Source of the DNA: an uncultured Gemmiger sp.
GTDB taxonomy: Bacteria; Bacillota; Clostridia; Oscillospirales; Ruminococcaceae
Assembly: GCA_944388175.1 (NCBI GenBank)
Contig: CALXHR010000004.1
Span: 1 to 64,000, forward strand
Direction: 5' to 3'
DNA: 64,000 nucleotides
The stretch's first letter is position 1. Each line of letters starts with the position of its first letter. Under the pieces are notes generated by a model. That model ran no database searches. It had not been told where the DNA came from and saw only the letters and a list, made by a program, of their open reading frames with translations. Shown in pieces: positions 45,271-54,059 of this stretch. Both the position numbers and the translations under genes were made by a program.

Positions 45271-45365
45271 ACAAAAGTTCCTTTCTGCGGTGCCGCCGGG
45301 CACGCGGCGGGCATGGGCGTTGCCAAAGGCAGGGGCAGGCCGGGGCGCCTGCCGTTTCCGGGTTG

Positions 45366-45394
45366 ATTATACGCCCTGCCGCCGCGCCCGGCAA
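45366..45394 (-). promoter_or_regulatory. Promoter of lacZ
   Basis: On the minus strand TTGCCG (45389-45394) and a perfect TATAAT (45366-45371) are 17 bp apart, about 95 bp before the start codon. A GC-rich inverted repeat, GCCGCCGCGCC...GGCGCGGCGGC, overlaps the -35 box and may be the terminator of the preceding esterase gene or an operator. Confidence 0.6.
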
Positions 45395-45456
45395 GGCGCG
45401 GCGGCACAAACAAATGTAAATAAATTATGAATCCCCGGGGCCGGGCCGTGCGGGGC

Positions 45457-47031
45457 TCAACGCCCCGCTGCCGGGGCGGCGCCAACCGCCGCAGGCCGGG
45501 CCGGCAGGCCGGCGCTGTTGTACAAATTGACCTGGTACCAGCCGCTGCAGGCCACCTCTACCCGGGTGGGGATTTGCTGCAGTTCCGGGCCGGAAAGCCA
45601 GACGCAGTCGCCCGCAATGCGCGCTTCCAGCGCTGCGGCGTCCACGCGGCGGCCGCCCTGCAGCACCGTCACGCCGCACAGGCGGCCGGCGGGCAAGCGC
45701 TCCCCGTAAGGGGTGGTATCCGCCAGCGAAAGCCCGGCCCCGGCGTTTTGAAACCGCAGGCACAACAGCCCGGGCGCAATGGTGGCCGCGGCCAGGGTGG
45801 GGGCTTCGCACTGCACCGCTTCGCCGTAGGCCAGTTTGCGCGCCAGCAGCGCCAGCCGCTCCCCCACCGGGCGCTTGGCCTTGGGGTGGATGTCCCACCG
45901 CATACCGGCGTCGGTGATGACCGCCATGCCGGTGCCGGGCACGGTATGGGCCGTGTGCTGCTGCGCGGCGCGGATGGTCGGGTACCCCGCCCCAGTGCAC
46001 TGCATCCAGGCTTCCAGCGGGGCCAGCTGCACGAACAGAAACGGCAGCTGCTCGCCCCAGAGCGCGCGCCAGTCGGCGATGAGCGCCGGGAACAGGCCGG
46101 CGTACAGTTCCGGGTGGCCGTCGCCGTCGGTCTCGCCCTGGTACCACAGGATGCCCCGCACGGCAAAGGGGGCCAGCGGTTTGAGCATGGCCTCGTACAA
46201 GCCGGACGGGCGGCGTTCGTATTTGGGGCCGATGGGCAGGGGGTTCCACTGATAGGCCAGGCCGCGGGCGGCCAATTCCGCCTGCACCACGGGCAGGGGC
46301 TTGCTGTACATGATGAGATCGTTCTGGAGATCGGCCAGCAGGTCGGTGCGGTAGCTGCCTGGGTCGGCGCGGTAGGCGCGGTCATAGGCCGGCCCATCCA
46401 CGCCCTGTACCGCGGCGGCGTATTCATCCAGCAGCACCTGGCCGCCGCCGGCACGGATGGCGTCCCGGCTCATCCAGGCGCAGACCGGCGTGCCGCCCCA
46501 GTTGCAGCCGACGACGCCCACCGGCACATGCAGGCGGCGGCGCAGCTGTTTGGCGAACCAGTACCCCACGGCCGAAAACCGCTCCAGCTGCTGCGGCTGC
46601 GCCTTGCGCCAGACACCGTAGAGCGAGTAGTCGGCTTCCGCATCCTGCCCGGGGTACGAGATTTCCGGCACATCGTAAAAGCGCAGCGCGTCGTCGGCGC
46701 AAAGGGGCTGTTCCTCTGCATACTGCAGGTCGTACCGCATCTGGAACTCCATGTTGGACTGCCCGCCGGCCAACCAGACTTCGCCCACCTGGACGTCGCG
46801 CAGCGTCAGCGTCTCGCCGCCGCAGGCCACGGTCAGCGTTTCGGCAAACGATGCTTCCAACGGCGGGAGTTCTGCCCGCCAGCAGCCGGTTGCATCGGCC
46901 GCAGCGGCCGCTTTGCGGCCCTGGATGCTGACGGTAACGCCCGCGCCGGGCGCCGCCTGCCCCCATACGGGCAGCGGCTTGCCGCGCTGCAGGACCATGG
47001 AATCGCCAAAAATGTTTGCCAGACGAATCAT
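45457..47031 (-). CDS. SGNH-hydrolase esterase (sialate O-acetylesterase-like)
   Basis: The 524-residue protein has the GDSL-type nucleophile block GEVWLAGGQSNM (Ser) and the catalytic GETD element in LWYQGETDG. A beta-sandwich N-terminal region precedes it. There is no signal peptide, so it acts in the cytoplasm. It would remove acetyl groups from sialic acid or from acetylated uronic/hexosyl oligosaccharides. The gene lies in the minus-strand glycan operon after the DUF2264 gene, 68 bp apart. Its exact substrate cannot be read from sequence. Confidence 0.85.
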   Translation of the reverse strand: MIRLANIFGDSMVLQRGKPLPVWGQAAPGAGVTVSIQGRKAAAAADATGCWRAELPPLEASFAETLTVACGGETLTLRDVQVGEVWLAGGQSNMEFQMRYDLQYAEEQPLCADDALRFYDVPEISYPGQDAEADYSLYGVWRKAQPQQLERFSAVGYWFAKQLRRRLHVPVGVVGCNWGGTPVCAWMSRDAIRAGGGQVLLDEYAAAVQGVDGPAYDRAYRADPGSYRTDLLADLQNDLIMYSKPLPVVQAELAARGLAYQWNPLPIGPKYERRPSGLYEAMLKPLAPFAVRGILWYQGETDGDGHPELYAGLFPALIADWRALWGEQLPFLFVQLAPLEAWMQCTGAGYPTIRAAQQHTAHTVPGTGMAVITDAGMRWDIHPKAKRPVGERLALLARKLAYGEAVQCEAPTLAAATIAPGLLCLRFQNAGAGLSLADTTPYGERLPAGRLCGVTVLQGGRRVDAAALEARIAGDCVWLSGPELQQIPTRVEVACSGWYQVNLYNSAGLPARPAAVGAAPAAGR

Positions 47032-47099
47032 AGGGGTTTTCTTCTCCTTTCCGGCGTTTGCGCAGACAGCGCAAGCGGAACCAATAGAATGTGCATGGG

Positions 47100-48806
47100 T
47101 CAGCGGCTGACGCTTTCCACCCGGGTAGCCAGCGTGCAGGCCCCGGCCGGGATTTCATACCGCACCGCCGGGATGACGGTATTGGGCGTGTACAGGCTGG
47201 TGTTGGGCCAGGCGTCGAGCACGACGCCCTGCCCGCCACTTTGGGAGGAAACGGCACACCCCAACCCGGCGTTGTGGGCTTCGGCCTGCGGCCCCTGGGC
47301 CGCGGCGGCAAAGCCCGCGCAGAATTTAGGCACGGCAAAACCGCAGTCGTACGCCGTGCAGGCGATGGCGCTTTGCACGGTATGGCGGCGGATATGCCCC
47401 TGCCCCTGCGGCACGAGTTCCGTTGTGACCGCAATGCCCGGGAACGGCGACCACTGGCTGAGCAGCCGGTCGCCCAGCAGCTGGAACCGCTCGCTGTGGC
47501 GGCGCACAAAGACCTGCCCGCCGATGACGAACGCCAGCATGCTGTCGGGCGCGGCCTGCTCCAACTGGGCATAGCTGCGGCTGGCCGAAAAGCCGAACCG
47601 CGTGTTGTAGACGAACTTGCCGTATTTTTCGGCAAATTGGCCGTGCTCGTTCTCTTCGACTTCGGCCGGGGCGTAGGCGTTGACCTGGCCGTCCGGCAGG
47701 CGCTGGAACAGCAGATCGGCGCTTTGCATGGCGTACAGGGCCGGCAGTTTGGGCAGCGGGGCGGCTTCGGCCGCCCAGAACGGGTGGTCCTGCGGCAGGG
47801 CCAGCACCAGCAGGCTTTTCATGCCCCAGTACGGGCTGCCGGGGGAGTTGTAGCGCTCGCTCATGTACAGCTGCGGGTAGCAGTAGCCGATGGTCAGCAC
47901 GCCGTCGCGGTCGAGGATGGGCTTGGCCAGCCACCACTGGAAATTGCGCACGATGATGCCTTTCATGACCGGCAGCGGCAGCGGTTCCAGCCCGGCGAAC
48001 ACGCAGGCGGCATAAAACGCGCACTGGCCGAACCGGTACCCCAGGCTGCGGCCGTAGGGCAGCGCGGCGCCGTTTTCGTCGAACCAGAACGCAAACGCGC
48101 GCCCGAATTCCAGCGCGCGCTGGCGGAACCGCGCCGCCCGCGCGGGCGAGCGCGCGGCCGCAAAGACGCTGTACAATACGCCGTAGTACTGCATCCCCCA
48201 GGGGATGTAGTAGTCGCGCTGGGGTTTGACGGCGGGGTCGCCGTCGGTGTACCAGCCGTTGCCGATATACCAGCTGTCGATCTCGTCCAGGTCGCGTTCC
48301 ATCAGCGCCAGGTCGCAGGGCATGCCGACCGAATCCAGCGCCAGGTTGACCAGCACGCGGAAAAACAGCCAGTTACAGTGCGGCAGTTCATGGGTGTTGA
48401 TGGTGTGCAGCCAGCGGGCCAGGTTTTGTTTTTCAGTTTCCGTCAGCGGCTGCCAGATCCGTTGCGGCACTTCCAAAATAGCGCAGCCGATGGCCGCCAT
48501 CTCGACAAAAAGCTGGTCGTAGTCGCCGGGGTCGCCCCAGTACTCGGGGTTTTGCGGGTCGGTGCCGGCGGCCAGGCCGCGGCGGTAGAGCGAAGCGAAG
48601 GGTTCCGCCGCGCCGCCGCCCGCCCAGTAGGGTGCCAGCGCCCACAGCGGGCGGGAAAAACCTTCCATGCCGATGGTGCGCGGCGGGTAGCCGGTGCCGG
48701 TGTCACCCAAGTGCAGCAGCGCCCCGCCGGGCGAATACAGCGGCAGCAGCGGGTCCAACAGGCGGCGGGCCAGCGCCGCAAAGTCCTGCCGGGTATGCAG
48801 TTGCAT
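47100..48806 (-). CDS. DUF2264 protein, likely glycan-active
   Basis: The 568-residue protein matches the DUF2264 family by its opening HTRQDFAALARRLLDPLL and central aromatic (alpha/alpha)-barrel-like pattern with YWGDPGDYDQLFVEMAAIG. The gene overlaps the end of the beta-glucuronidase gene. The ATG at 48806 is preferred over the GTG at 48815 because the AGGGGTGA upstream is a near-perfect ribosome binding site at the right spacing. The family is found next to polysaccharide lyases and hydrolases, but its reaction is not established. No signal peptide. Confidence 0.82.
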   Translation of the reverse strand: MQLHTRQDFAALARRLLDPLLPLYSPGGALLHLGDTGTGYPPRTIGMEGFSRPLWALAPYWAGGGAAEPFASLYRRGLAAGTDPQNPEYWGDPGDYDQLFVEMAAIGCAILEVPQRIWQPLTETEKQNLARWLHTINTHELPHCNWLFFRVLVNLALDSVGMPCDLALMERDLDEIDSWYIGNGWYTDGDPAVKPQRDYYIPWGMQYYGVLYSVFAAARSPARAARFRQRALEFGRAFAFWFDENGAALPYGRSLGYRFGQCAFYAACVFAGLEPLPLPVMKGIIVRNFQWWLAKPILDRDGVLTIGYCYPQLYMSERYNSPGSPYWGMKSLLVLALPQDHPFWAAEAAPLPKLPALYAMQSADLLFQRLPDGQVNAYAPAEVEENEHGQFAEKYGKFVYNTRFGFSASRSYAQLEQAAPDSMLAFVIGGQVFVRRHSERFQLLGDRLLSQWSPFPGIAVTTELVPQGQGHIRRHTVQSAIACTAYDCGFAVPKFCAGFAAAAQGPQAEAHNAGLGCAVSSQSGGQGVVLDAWPNTSLYTPNTVIPAVRYEIPAGACTLATRVESVSR

Positions 48807-48811
48807 CACGC

Positions 48812-50605
48812 TCACCCCTTATACCCAAAGTTGGGGATGGCGTTCCAGCGGCGGCGCAGCAGGTGCGCGGCCAGCTTGGGGCGGCGGTCCCGCGTGAAGA
48901 TGCCTTTGCGGTTGCCGCCCACGCGCATGGGGCCCTGGATGGTGGCGAAATCGGCAAAGTTCCACAGCAGCTCGCCCACAAAGAAGGGGTAGTCGTCGCA
49001 GACGGCGTTGAGGCGCTCAAAATATTCGGCCTGGTATTCCTCGCTGAACATGCCGGCGCGGGTGTCGTGCAGGCCCTCGACGGTGTCGGCGCCATACTCG
49101 GTAAACATGACGGGCTTGCCCTGCTGCGCCCAGAAATCCAGCTCCTCACGCCAGGCGCTGCACGCGGCGTCCAAATCGCCCGAAAGGTTGTACCAGCCGT
49201 AGTAGCGGTTCAGGCAGACGACGTCCATCGAGCGGGTGGTGATGTCCCTGGTGTAGTCGTTCTGGCAGCAGACCAGCGTGACCGGGCGGTTTTGCGGGTC
49301 GAGTGCGTGGGCCAGGTCATACAGCGCGCGCCAGTAGTCGTAGGCGGACTGGGGGAAATGCTCGAGGTCCGGCTCATTGCCAAGGCTCCACAAAATGACG
49401 CAGGGGTGGTTTTTGTCGCGGGCGATCATATCGGCCAGCACATCGCGGTGGTGCGCCGCCAGCGGGTAGGTCTTGTAGGGGTCCTGCGCCGCGCCGTTGA
49501 TGCCGACGGCCGGCGTCTCGTCGATGACCAGGATGCCCTCGCGGTCGCACAGGTCGTAGAACTCCTCGCTGTAGGGGTAGTGGCTGGTGCGCACGGCGTT
49601 GGCGCCGATCCAGTGCAGCAGGCCGATGTCCTTGACATTCAGGCATTCGTCGAGGCCGCGGCCATGGAAAGCCGAATCCTCATGCTTGCCGAAGCCTTTG
49701 AAATACAGCGGCTTGCCGTTGAGCAGCACCTTGACGCCGTCGACGCAGATTTCGCGGAAACCGAAGGTCTGGCAATATTCGTCGGCGCCAAAGCGCACCT
49801 GCACAGTGTACAGGTTCGGCGTGCCGGGCCAGGGCTCCCACAGGCGCGGGGCGTCCACGGTCAGCGTGCCTTCGGTGCCCGCCGCCTGCGCGGCGACGGC
49901 GCCGTCGGGGTCCAGGACCGTCAGCGTGACGTCGCCCTCGCCCACGGTGTCGATGCGGTAGTCGACGCGGCCGTCGTTGTGGGGCACCAGCGTGATATCC
50001 CGGATGTAGGCCGCCGGGGTGGTGTACAGCCACACCGGGCGCTGGATGCCCGCGTAGTTGAAGAAGTCGAAGTTGGGGCGGTTTTGCGGCGCGGCCGACG
50101 CCTTGGCGTGCTCGACCGAGGGGATGCCGGCGTTATCGGAGCCAAAAAACGCGATCTCGCCCGGCTCGTTGCCGACGGGCAGCGTGGCGTGGCTGACGCG
50201 GTTGTCGCAGGCGACGGTCAGGCGCGCCGGGACGCCGGGCTGCAACAGGCCGGTCACATCGGCTTCAAACGGCAAAAAACCGCCGGTGTGCTCGGCCACC
50301 AGGCGGCCGTCCAGCCAGACTTTGGCCTTGTGGGTAACCGCGCCGAAGCGCAGCACGGCGCGCTGGCCGGCGCACAGGGCCGGCAGCGTGACCATGCGCT
50401 GGTAGAACGCCCAGCCGTAGTGGTCGCGCAGGGCTTTGTCCTCGCCCTGGTCGTTGTAGCTGGCGGGCACCGCCATGCGCCGCGCGCCGGGCAGCGGCGC
50501 GGCGGGGTCGATGTCATGGGCGGAAAGATCGTGGCTGAGACAGAAATCCCAAAGGCCGCCCTGCGCCGTGCACAGGCGGGCCGAATTTTGCTGCGGATAC
50601 AACAT
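48812..50605 (-). CDS. uidA: Beta-glucuronidase, GH2
   Basis: The 597-residue cytoplasmic enzyme releases glucuronate from beta-glucuronides. The acid/base is Glu411 in WSLGNEPD and the nucleophile is Glu503 in VMFTEYGADT. The NxK motif that recognises the glucuronate carboxylate is N565-R-K567. The active-site loop 1 region after IDETPAVGIN is short, so it is a mini- or no-loop type, which suggests a preference for oligosaccharide or small substrates over large drug conjugates. It sits between the GH88 gene (22 bp upstream) and DUF2264, in a locus for uronic-acid glycans. Confidence 0.95.
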   Translation of the reverse strand: MLYPQQNSARLCTAQGGLWDFCLSHDLSAHDIDPAAPLPGARRMAVPASYNDQGEDKALRDHYGWAFYQRMVTLPALCAGQRAVLRFGAVTHKAKVWLDGRLVAEHTGGFLPFEADVTGLLQPGVPARLTVACDNRVSHATLPVGNEPGEIAFFGSDNAGIPSVEHAKASAAPQNRPNFDFFNYAGIQRPVWLYTTPAAYIRDITLVPHNDGRVDYRIDTVGEGDVTLTVLDPDGAVAAQAAGTEGTLTVDAPRLWEPWPGTPNLYTVQVRFGADEYCQTFGFREICVDGVKVLLNGKPLYFKGFGKHEDSAFHGRGLDECLNVKDIGLLHWIGANAVRTSHYPYSEEFYDLCDREGILVIDETPAVGINGAAQDPYKTYPLAAHHRDVLADMIARDKNHPCVILWSLGNEPDLEHFPQSAYDYWRALYDLAHALDPQNRPVTLVCCQNDYTRDITTRSMDVVCLNRYYGWYNLSGDLDAACSAWREELDFWAQQGKPVMFTEYGADTVEGLHDTRAGMFSEEYQAEYFERLNAVCDDYPFFVGELLWNFADFATIQGPMRVGGNRKGIFTRDRRPKLAAHLLRRRWNAIPNFGYKG

Positions 50606-50627
50606 AGTTTCACCTGCTTTTGTGTTT

Positions 50628-51788
50628 TTACCAGTAAAGTTGCCAATCTTTGGTCAGGCGGGTCAGCGCTTCCATGTAGAAGTAGTCGCCCCAGCTTGTG
50701 CACTCATCGACGCCCTCGGGCGTGCAGGTGTTGTAGGGGCTCTTTTTGCTGTAGGTGCCGTGCAAAAGCTGCCCGGCGCCGGGCTTGTGGCCGGTGACGG
50801 CGTAGTGCGCCGCCAGGCTGCCGAGCATCTGGCGTGCCAGCGTCTCGTAGCCGGCGGCTTCCTCGGCGTCCACCCACTTGCAGGCTTCCAGCAGGCCGCA
50901 GGCCACGATGGCCGCGCTGGAGGAATCGCGCGGTTCCTCACTGCCGGTGGTAAAGATCATATCCCAGTACGGCACCAAATCGGCCGGCAGGCGGGTGCGG
51001 TAGAAGTCCAGCGCTTTGCGGAAGGTATCCAGGTAGGCGGGGTTTTTGGTGTAGCGGTAGCTCAACACGCTGCCGTAGACGCCCCACGCCTGGCCGCGGG
51101 CCCAAAAGCTGTCGTCCCGGTAGCCCTGGCAGGTCGCGCCGTGGCCGGGCGTGCCGTCGGGGTTCATAAAGAAGGTGTGGTAGGTCGAGCCGTCGGGCCG
51201 GAAGGAGTTGGCCAGGCAGGTCGTGATGTGGCGGTGGGCGATGTCGGCGTATGTTTCGTCGCCGGTGACCTCGCTGGCCCAGTACAGCAGCGGCAGGTTG
51301 AGCAGGCAATCGATGATATAGCGGTAGTTTTCCGGCGCGCCCATCGCGCCCCAGGCCTGGATAAACTGCCCCTTGGGCTGGAAGCGGCTGATAAGCTGGT
51401 CGGCGGCCAGGAGGGCGGCGTCGCGGGCGGTCTCGTCGCCGGTAAGCTTGTAGGCCGCCACGCAGGACGGGCTGTACAGAAAGCCCATGTCGTGGTGGTC
51501 GACCTCAATCTTATGGCGGATGCGGTGGTCAAAACTCTGCACCAGCGTCCTGGCGGCAGCCTTAAACGCTTCGTCGCCGGTGCGCTCATAGCTCAGCCAG
51601 ATTTCGCCGGGCCAGAAGCCGCAGGTCCACTGGGTGTTGTCGCACGCGGGGTAGATGCCGCCGACGCTGGAGTGGTTCTGGCAGCGGTCGGTGTACAGCG
51701 GCAGGTTGACGCGCACCTGGGCGACGGCTTCGTCCAGCGCGGCGGCGGCCTGCGCGTTGGTCAGCGCGGGGAGATCACAGGTTTTCAT
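50628..51788 (-). CDS. ugl: Unsaturated glucuronyl hydrolase, GH88
   Basis: The 386-residue (alpha/alpha)6-barrel enzyme removes the 4,5-unsaturated uronate left at the non-reducing end by a polysaccharide lyase. DHHDMGFLY and YRYIIDCLLNLPLLYW contain the acidic residues that hydrate the double bond. There is no signal peptide, so it acts on imported oligosaccharides. Together with the heparinase-type lyase and beta-glucuronidase in this locus it fits breakdown of glycosaminoglycan-like or other uronate-rich chains. It starts at 51788 with GAGGTG upstream, just after a hairpin terminator. Confidence 0.93.
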   Translation of the reverse strand: MKTCDLPALTNAQAAAALDEAVAQVRVNLPLYTDRCQNHSSVGGIYPACDNTQWTCGFWPGEIWLSYERTGDEAFKAAARTLVQSFDHRIRHKIEVDHHDMGFLYSPSCVAAYKLTGDETARDAALLAADQLISRFQPKGQFIQAWGAMGAPENYRYIIDCLLNLPLLYWASEVTGDETYADIAHRHITTCLANSFRPDGSTYHTFFMNPDGTPGHGATCQGYRDDSFWARGQAWGVYGSVLSYRYTKNPAYLDTFRKALDFYRTRLPADLVPYWDMIFTTGSEEPRDSSSAAIVACGLLEACKWVDAEEAAGYETLARQMLGSLAAHYAVTGHKPGAGQLLHGTYSKKSPYNTCTPEGVDECTSWGDYFYMEALTRLTKDWQLYW

Positions 51789-51807
51789 AAAGGCACCTCA
51801 CAGAAAA

Positions 51808-51837
51808 CGGGGGCACGGGCCGTGCGCCGTGCCCCCG
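51808..51837 (-). terminator. Hairpin before the GH88 gene, terminator or attenuator
   Basis: CGGGGGCACGG (minus strand) pairs with CCGTGCCCCCG in a perfect 11-bp stem followed directly by TTTT. It lies 20 bp upstream of the GH88 start and about 235 bp after the permease stop. No new promoter was recognised after it, so it may reduce rather than end read-through from the transport genes. Confidence 0.65.
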
Positions 51838-51864
51838 CGGGGTAAAGTTGGTTGGCGGGGCGGC

Positions 51865-52066
51865 TGCCCCTTTTCATCTTCTAAAATCCGTCTCCACCGG
51901 CGGACATGTGCCGACGGTGGAGACACCACCAGGGAAATTTACCCCAAAATTGTGTGCGAGGAGCCCGCGACGAGTGCGCGGTTTTGGGGTAAATTTTGTC
52001 GAAGGGGATTCCAAAGAGGGGAAACAGGAGCGTTAGGCACCGCCGTGCGCGACTGTTGCCCCTTTT
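51865..52066. repeat. Palindromic intergenic element flanked by direct repeats
   Basis: The 10-bp direct repeat TGCCCCTTTT occurs at 51865-51874 and 52057-52066. Between them are two perfect inverted repeats: GTCTCCACCG (51890-51899) with CGGTGGAGAC (51915-51924), and AAATTTACCCCAAAA (51935-51949) with its complement (51982-51996). The latter are long and AT-tipped. This looks like a small non-coding palindromic element inserted between the permease gene and GH88 gene. No ORF with a ribosome binding site lies in it. Confidence 0.5.
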
Positions 52067-52073
52067 GACATTA

Positions 52074-52937
52074 TCAGCCTTTCAGGCCGGCGGACGCGAC
52101 GCCCTGCACAAAGTACTTTTGCAGGGACAGGAACACGATGAGCACCGGGATCAGCGCCACGACCGAACCGGCCATAATCAGGCCATACTCAGCCGAATAC
52201 TGCGTGATGAACATGCGCAGGCCGATCTGGATGGTCTTGAGCTCGGTCTTGGTCAGGTAGATCAGGGGGCCGAGGAAGTCGTTCCAGGTGTTGACGAAGG
52301 TGAAGATGATCAGCGTCGAGATGGCCGGTTTCGAGAGCGGCAGCATGATGCGCGCCCAGATGCCGTACTCGGACAAACCGTCGATGCGCGCGGCTTCGCA
52401 CAGTTCCGTGGGCACGCCCTCGTAGAACTGTTTCATCAAAAACACGCCGAAGGCCGAGAACGCCTGCAGCAGCACGATGGCCAGGTGGGTGTTGTTGAGC
52501 TCCCAGGAGCGCATCATCATGAACTGCGGCACCATGTACGCCTGCCAGGGCAGCGCGATGGTGGCAATGTAGCCCAGAAACAGCACGTTTTTGCCCTTGA
52601 AGTTCAGTTTGGCGAAGGCGTACGCCGCAAAGGACGAAGTAAACAGCTGCAGCAGCGTGACGATGATTGTGATCTTGGCCGTGTTGCCGATAAAGGTCAG
52701 CAGCGGGATGCGCGTCCAGATATCGGTATAGTTCTGCGGACGCGGGTTGGAGGGGATCCACTCAATGGGGAAGACGAACACGTCCTTGTTCATTTTAAAG
52801 GAAGCCGAGATCATCCACACAAAGGGGATCAGCATCAGGAAGGTAATGGCGATCAGCAGCGCGTAGATCAGCACCATCACGACCGTGTGCTGCCGTTTGG
52901 CGGAATGTTCTTTTACTTTGACAGCAGTCTGCGACAT
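52074..52937 (-). CDS. Carbohydrate ABC transporter permease (MalG/LacG type)
   Basis: This 287-residue membrane protein has six hydrophobic segments and the EAA loop CEAARIDGLSEYGIWARIMLP, which contacts the ATPase. It begins at the ATG at 52937 (MSQTAVK), with AAGGGGTG upstream; a GTG 12 bp earlier would hide that site. It pairs with the next upstream permease and the lipoprotein solute-binding protein. No ATPase gene is nearby, so the complex probably uses a shared MsmX-type ATPase encoded elsewhere. Confidence 0.92.
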   Translation of the reverse strand: MSQTAVKVKEHSAKRQHTVVMVLIYALLIAITFLMLIPFVWMISASFKMNKDVFVFPIEWIPSNPRPQNYTDIWTRIPLLTFIGNTAKITIIVTLLQLFTSSFAAYAFAKLNFKGKNVLFLGYIATIALPWQAYMVPQFMMMRSWELNNTHLAIVLLQAFSAFGVFLMKQFYEGVPTELCEAARIDGLSEYGIWARIMLPLSKPAISTLIIFTFVNTWNDFLGPLIYLTKTELKTIQIGLRMFITQYSAEYGLIMAGSVVALIPVLIVFLSLQKYFVQGVASAGLKG

Positions 52938-52959
52938 TCTTATCTGCACACCCCTTTCG

Positions 52960-53874
52960 TTATTCGTTGGCGGACGAACCGCGGAACTGGATCAGCGTGA
53001 CGATCAGCACCAGAATGAACAGCACCATCGAGATCGCGCTGGCGTAGCCGTAGCGCGGGGTGTTGACGAAGGCCACGTTGTAGATATCGTAGACCAGCGT
53101 CATCGTCGCGTTGCCGGGGCCGCCCTGGGTAATCATGTACATCTGGTCATACACCTTGAAGGAGTTGATCGTGAGCATGATGATGACAAAGAAGGTGGTG
53201 GGGCGCAGCTGCGGCAGCGTGACGTTCCAGAAAATCTGCCACTTGTTGGCGCCGTCGAGTTCGGCGGCCTCGTTGAGTTCGGGGTTGGTGCCCTGCAGGC
53301 CGGCGAGGTAGATGACCATGTAGTAGCCCATGTTCTTCCACACGCTGAACAGGATGACGGTAATCATGGCCGTGTCTTTGCCGGCAGCCCAGCGGGGCAG
53401 GTTTTCCTGCGCGACGCCCAGCGCGGCCAGCAGCTGGTTGATGGGGCCCATGGAGGGCGAGAAGATCATGTTCCACACCGCGGCCACCGCGACGAGCGAA
53501 GCGACGTACGGGAAAAAGGAAACCGTGCGGAAAAGGTTGCGGAACTTGACTTTCTGGTTGAGCAGCAGCGCCAGGCCCAGGCTGCATACCAGCGTGAGCG
53601 GCACCGTGCCGACGGTGTAGACGATGGTGTTGACGAACGACGCCTTGAAGGTGTCGTCGTCCAGCAGGTCGACAAAGTTCTGTATACCGATGAACTCAAT
53701 GGCGTGCGCGCCGTCCCAGTCGCAGAAAGCAAGGCAGATGGCAAACACCATGGGGACAAGGGTAAAGATGCAGAAGCCGATGAAGTTCGGCGCAATAAAG
53801 CTGTAGGCGATCAGGTTTTCGCGCAGCTTTTTGGGCAGGCCCTTTTCGGGGGCCGCCGCAGTCGTGCCAGACAT
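52960..53874 (-). CDS. Carbohydrate ABC transporter permease (MalF/LacF type)
   Basis: The 304-residue protein has six membrane helices and the coupling-loop pattern NEAAELDGANKWQIFWNVTLP, as in sugar importers. GGAGGA precedes the ATG at 53874. It is followed by the second permease with 22 bp between them. A long hairpin separates it from the solute-binding protein gene. With the binding protein it would import uronate-containing oligosaccharides for the hydrolases downstream. Confidence 0.92.
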   Translation of the reverse strand: MSGTTAAAPEKGLPKKLRENLIAYSFIAPNFIGFCIFTLVPMVFAICLAFCDWDGAHAIEFIGIQNFVDLLDDDTFKASFVNTIVYTVGTVPLTLVCSLGLALLLNQKVKFRNLFRTVSFFPYVASLVAVAAVWNMIFSPSMGPINQLLAALGVAQENLPRWAAGKDTAMITVILFSVWKNMGYYMVIYLAGLQGTNPELNEAAELDGANKWQIFWNVTLPQLRPTTFFVIIMLTINSFKVYDQMYMITQGGPGNATMTLVYDIYNVAFVNTPRYGYASAISMVLFILVLIVTLIQFRGSSANE

Positions 53875-53916
53875 AGCGAATTCCTCCGTTCACAAAGATA
53901 TCGGGGACAAACAAAG

Positions 53917-54006
53917 CGGAAGAAAGCCCGCCGGGCGCTGGGAAAAGGGGGCGGCAGCTTTTGCCGGGACGCCCGCCCTTTTCCCGTCCGGCAGGGCTTT
54001 CTTCCG
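53917..54006 (-). promoter_or_regulatory. Long stem-loop between solute-binding protein and permease genes
   Basis: CGGAAGAAAGCC at 53917 and GGCTTTCTTCCG ending at 54006 start an imperfect stem of roughly 35 bp that also pairs GGGAAAAGGG with CCCTTTTCCC around a GC-rich centre. A hairpin here commonly protects the 3' end of the abundant binding-protein mRNA and lowers expression of the permeases. It has no strong U-tract on the minus strand. Confidence 0.7.
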
Positions 54007-54059
54007 TGTTTGGTCTTACAGTATCAGCCTGCAGGGTTCAGCCTGCGCTGTGGCGGGGG

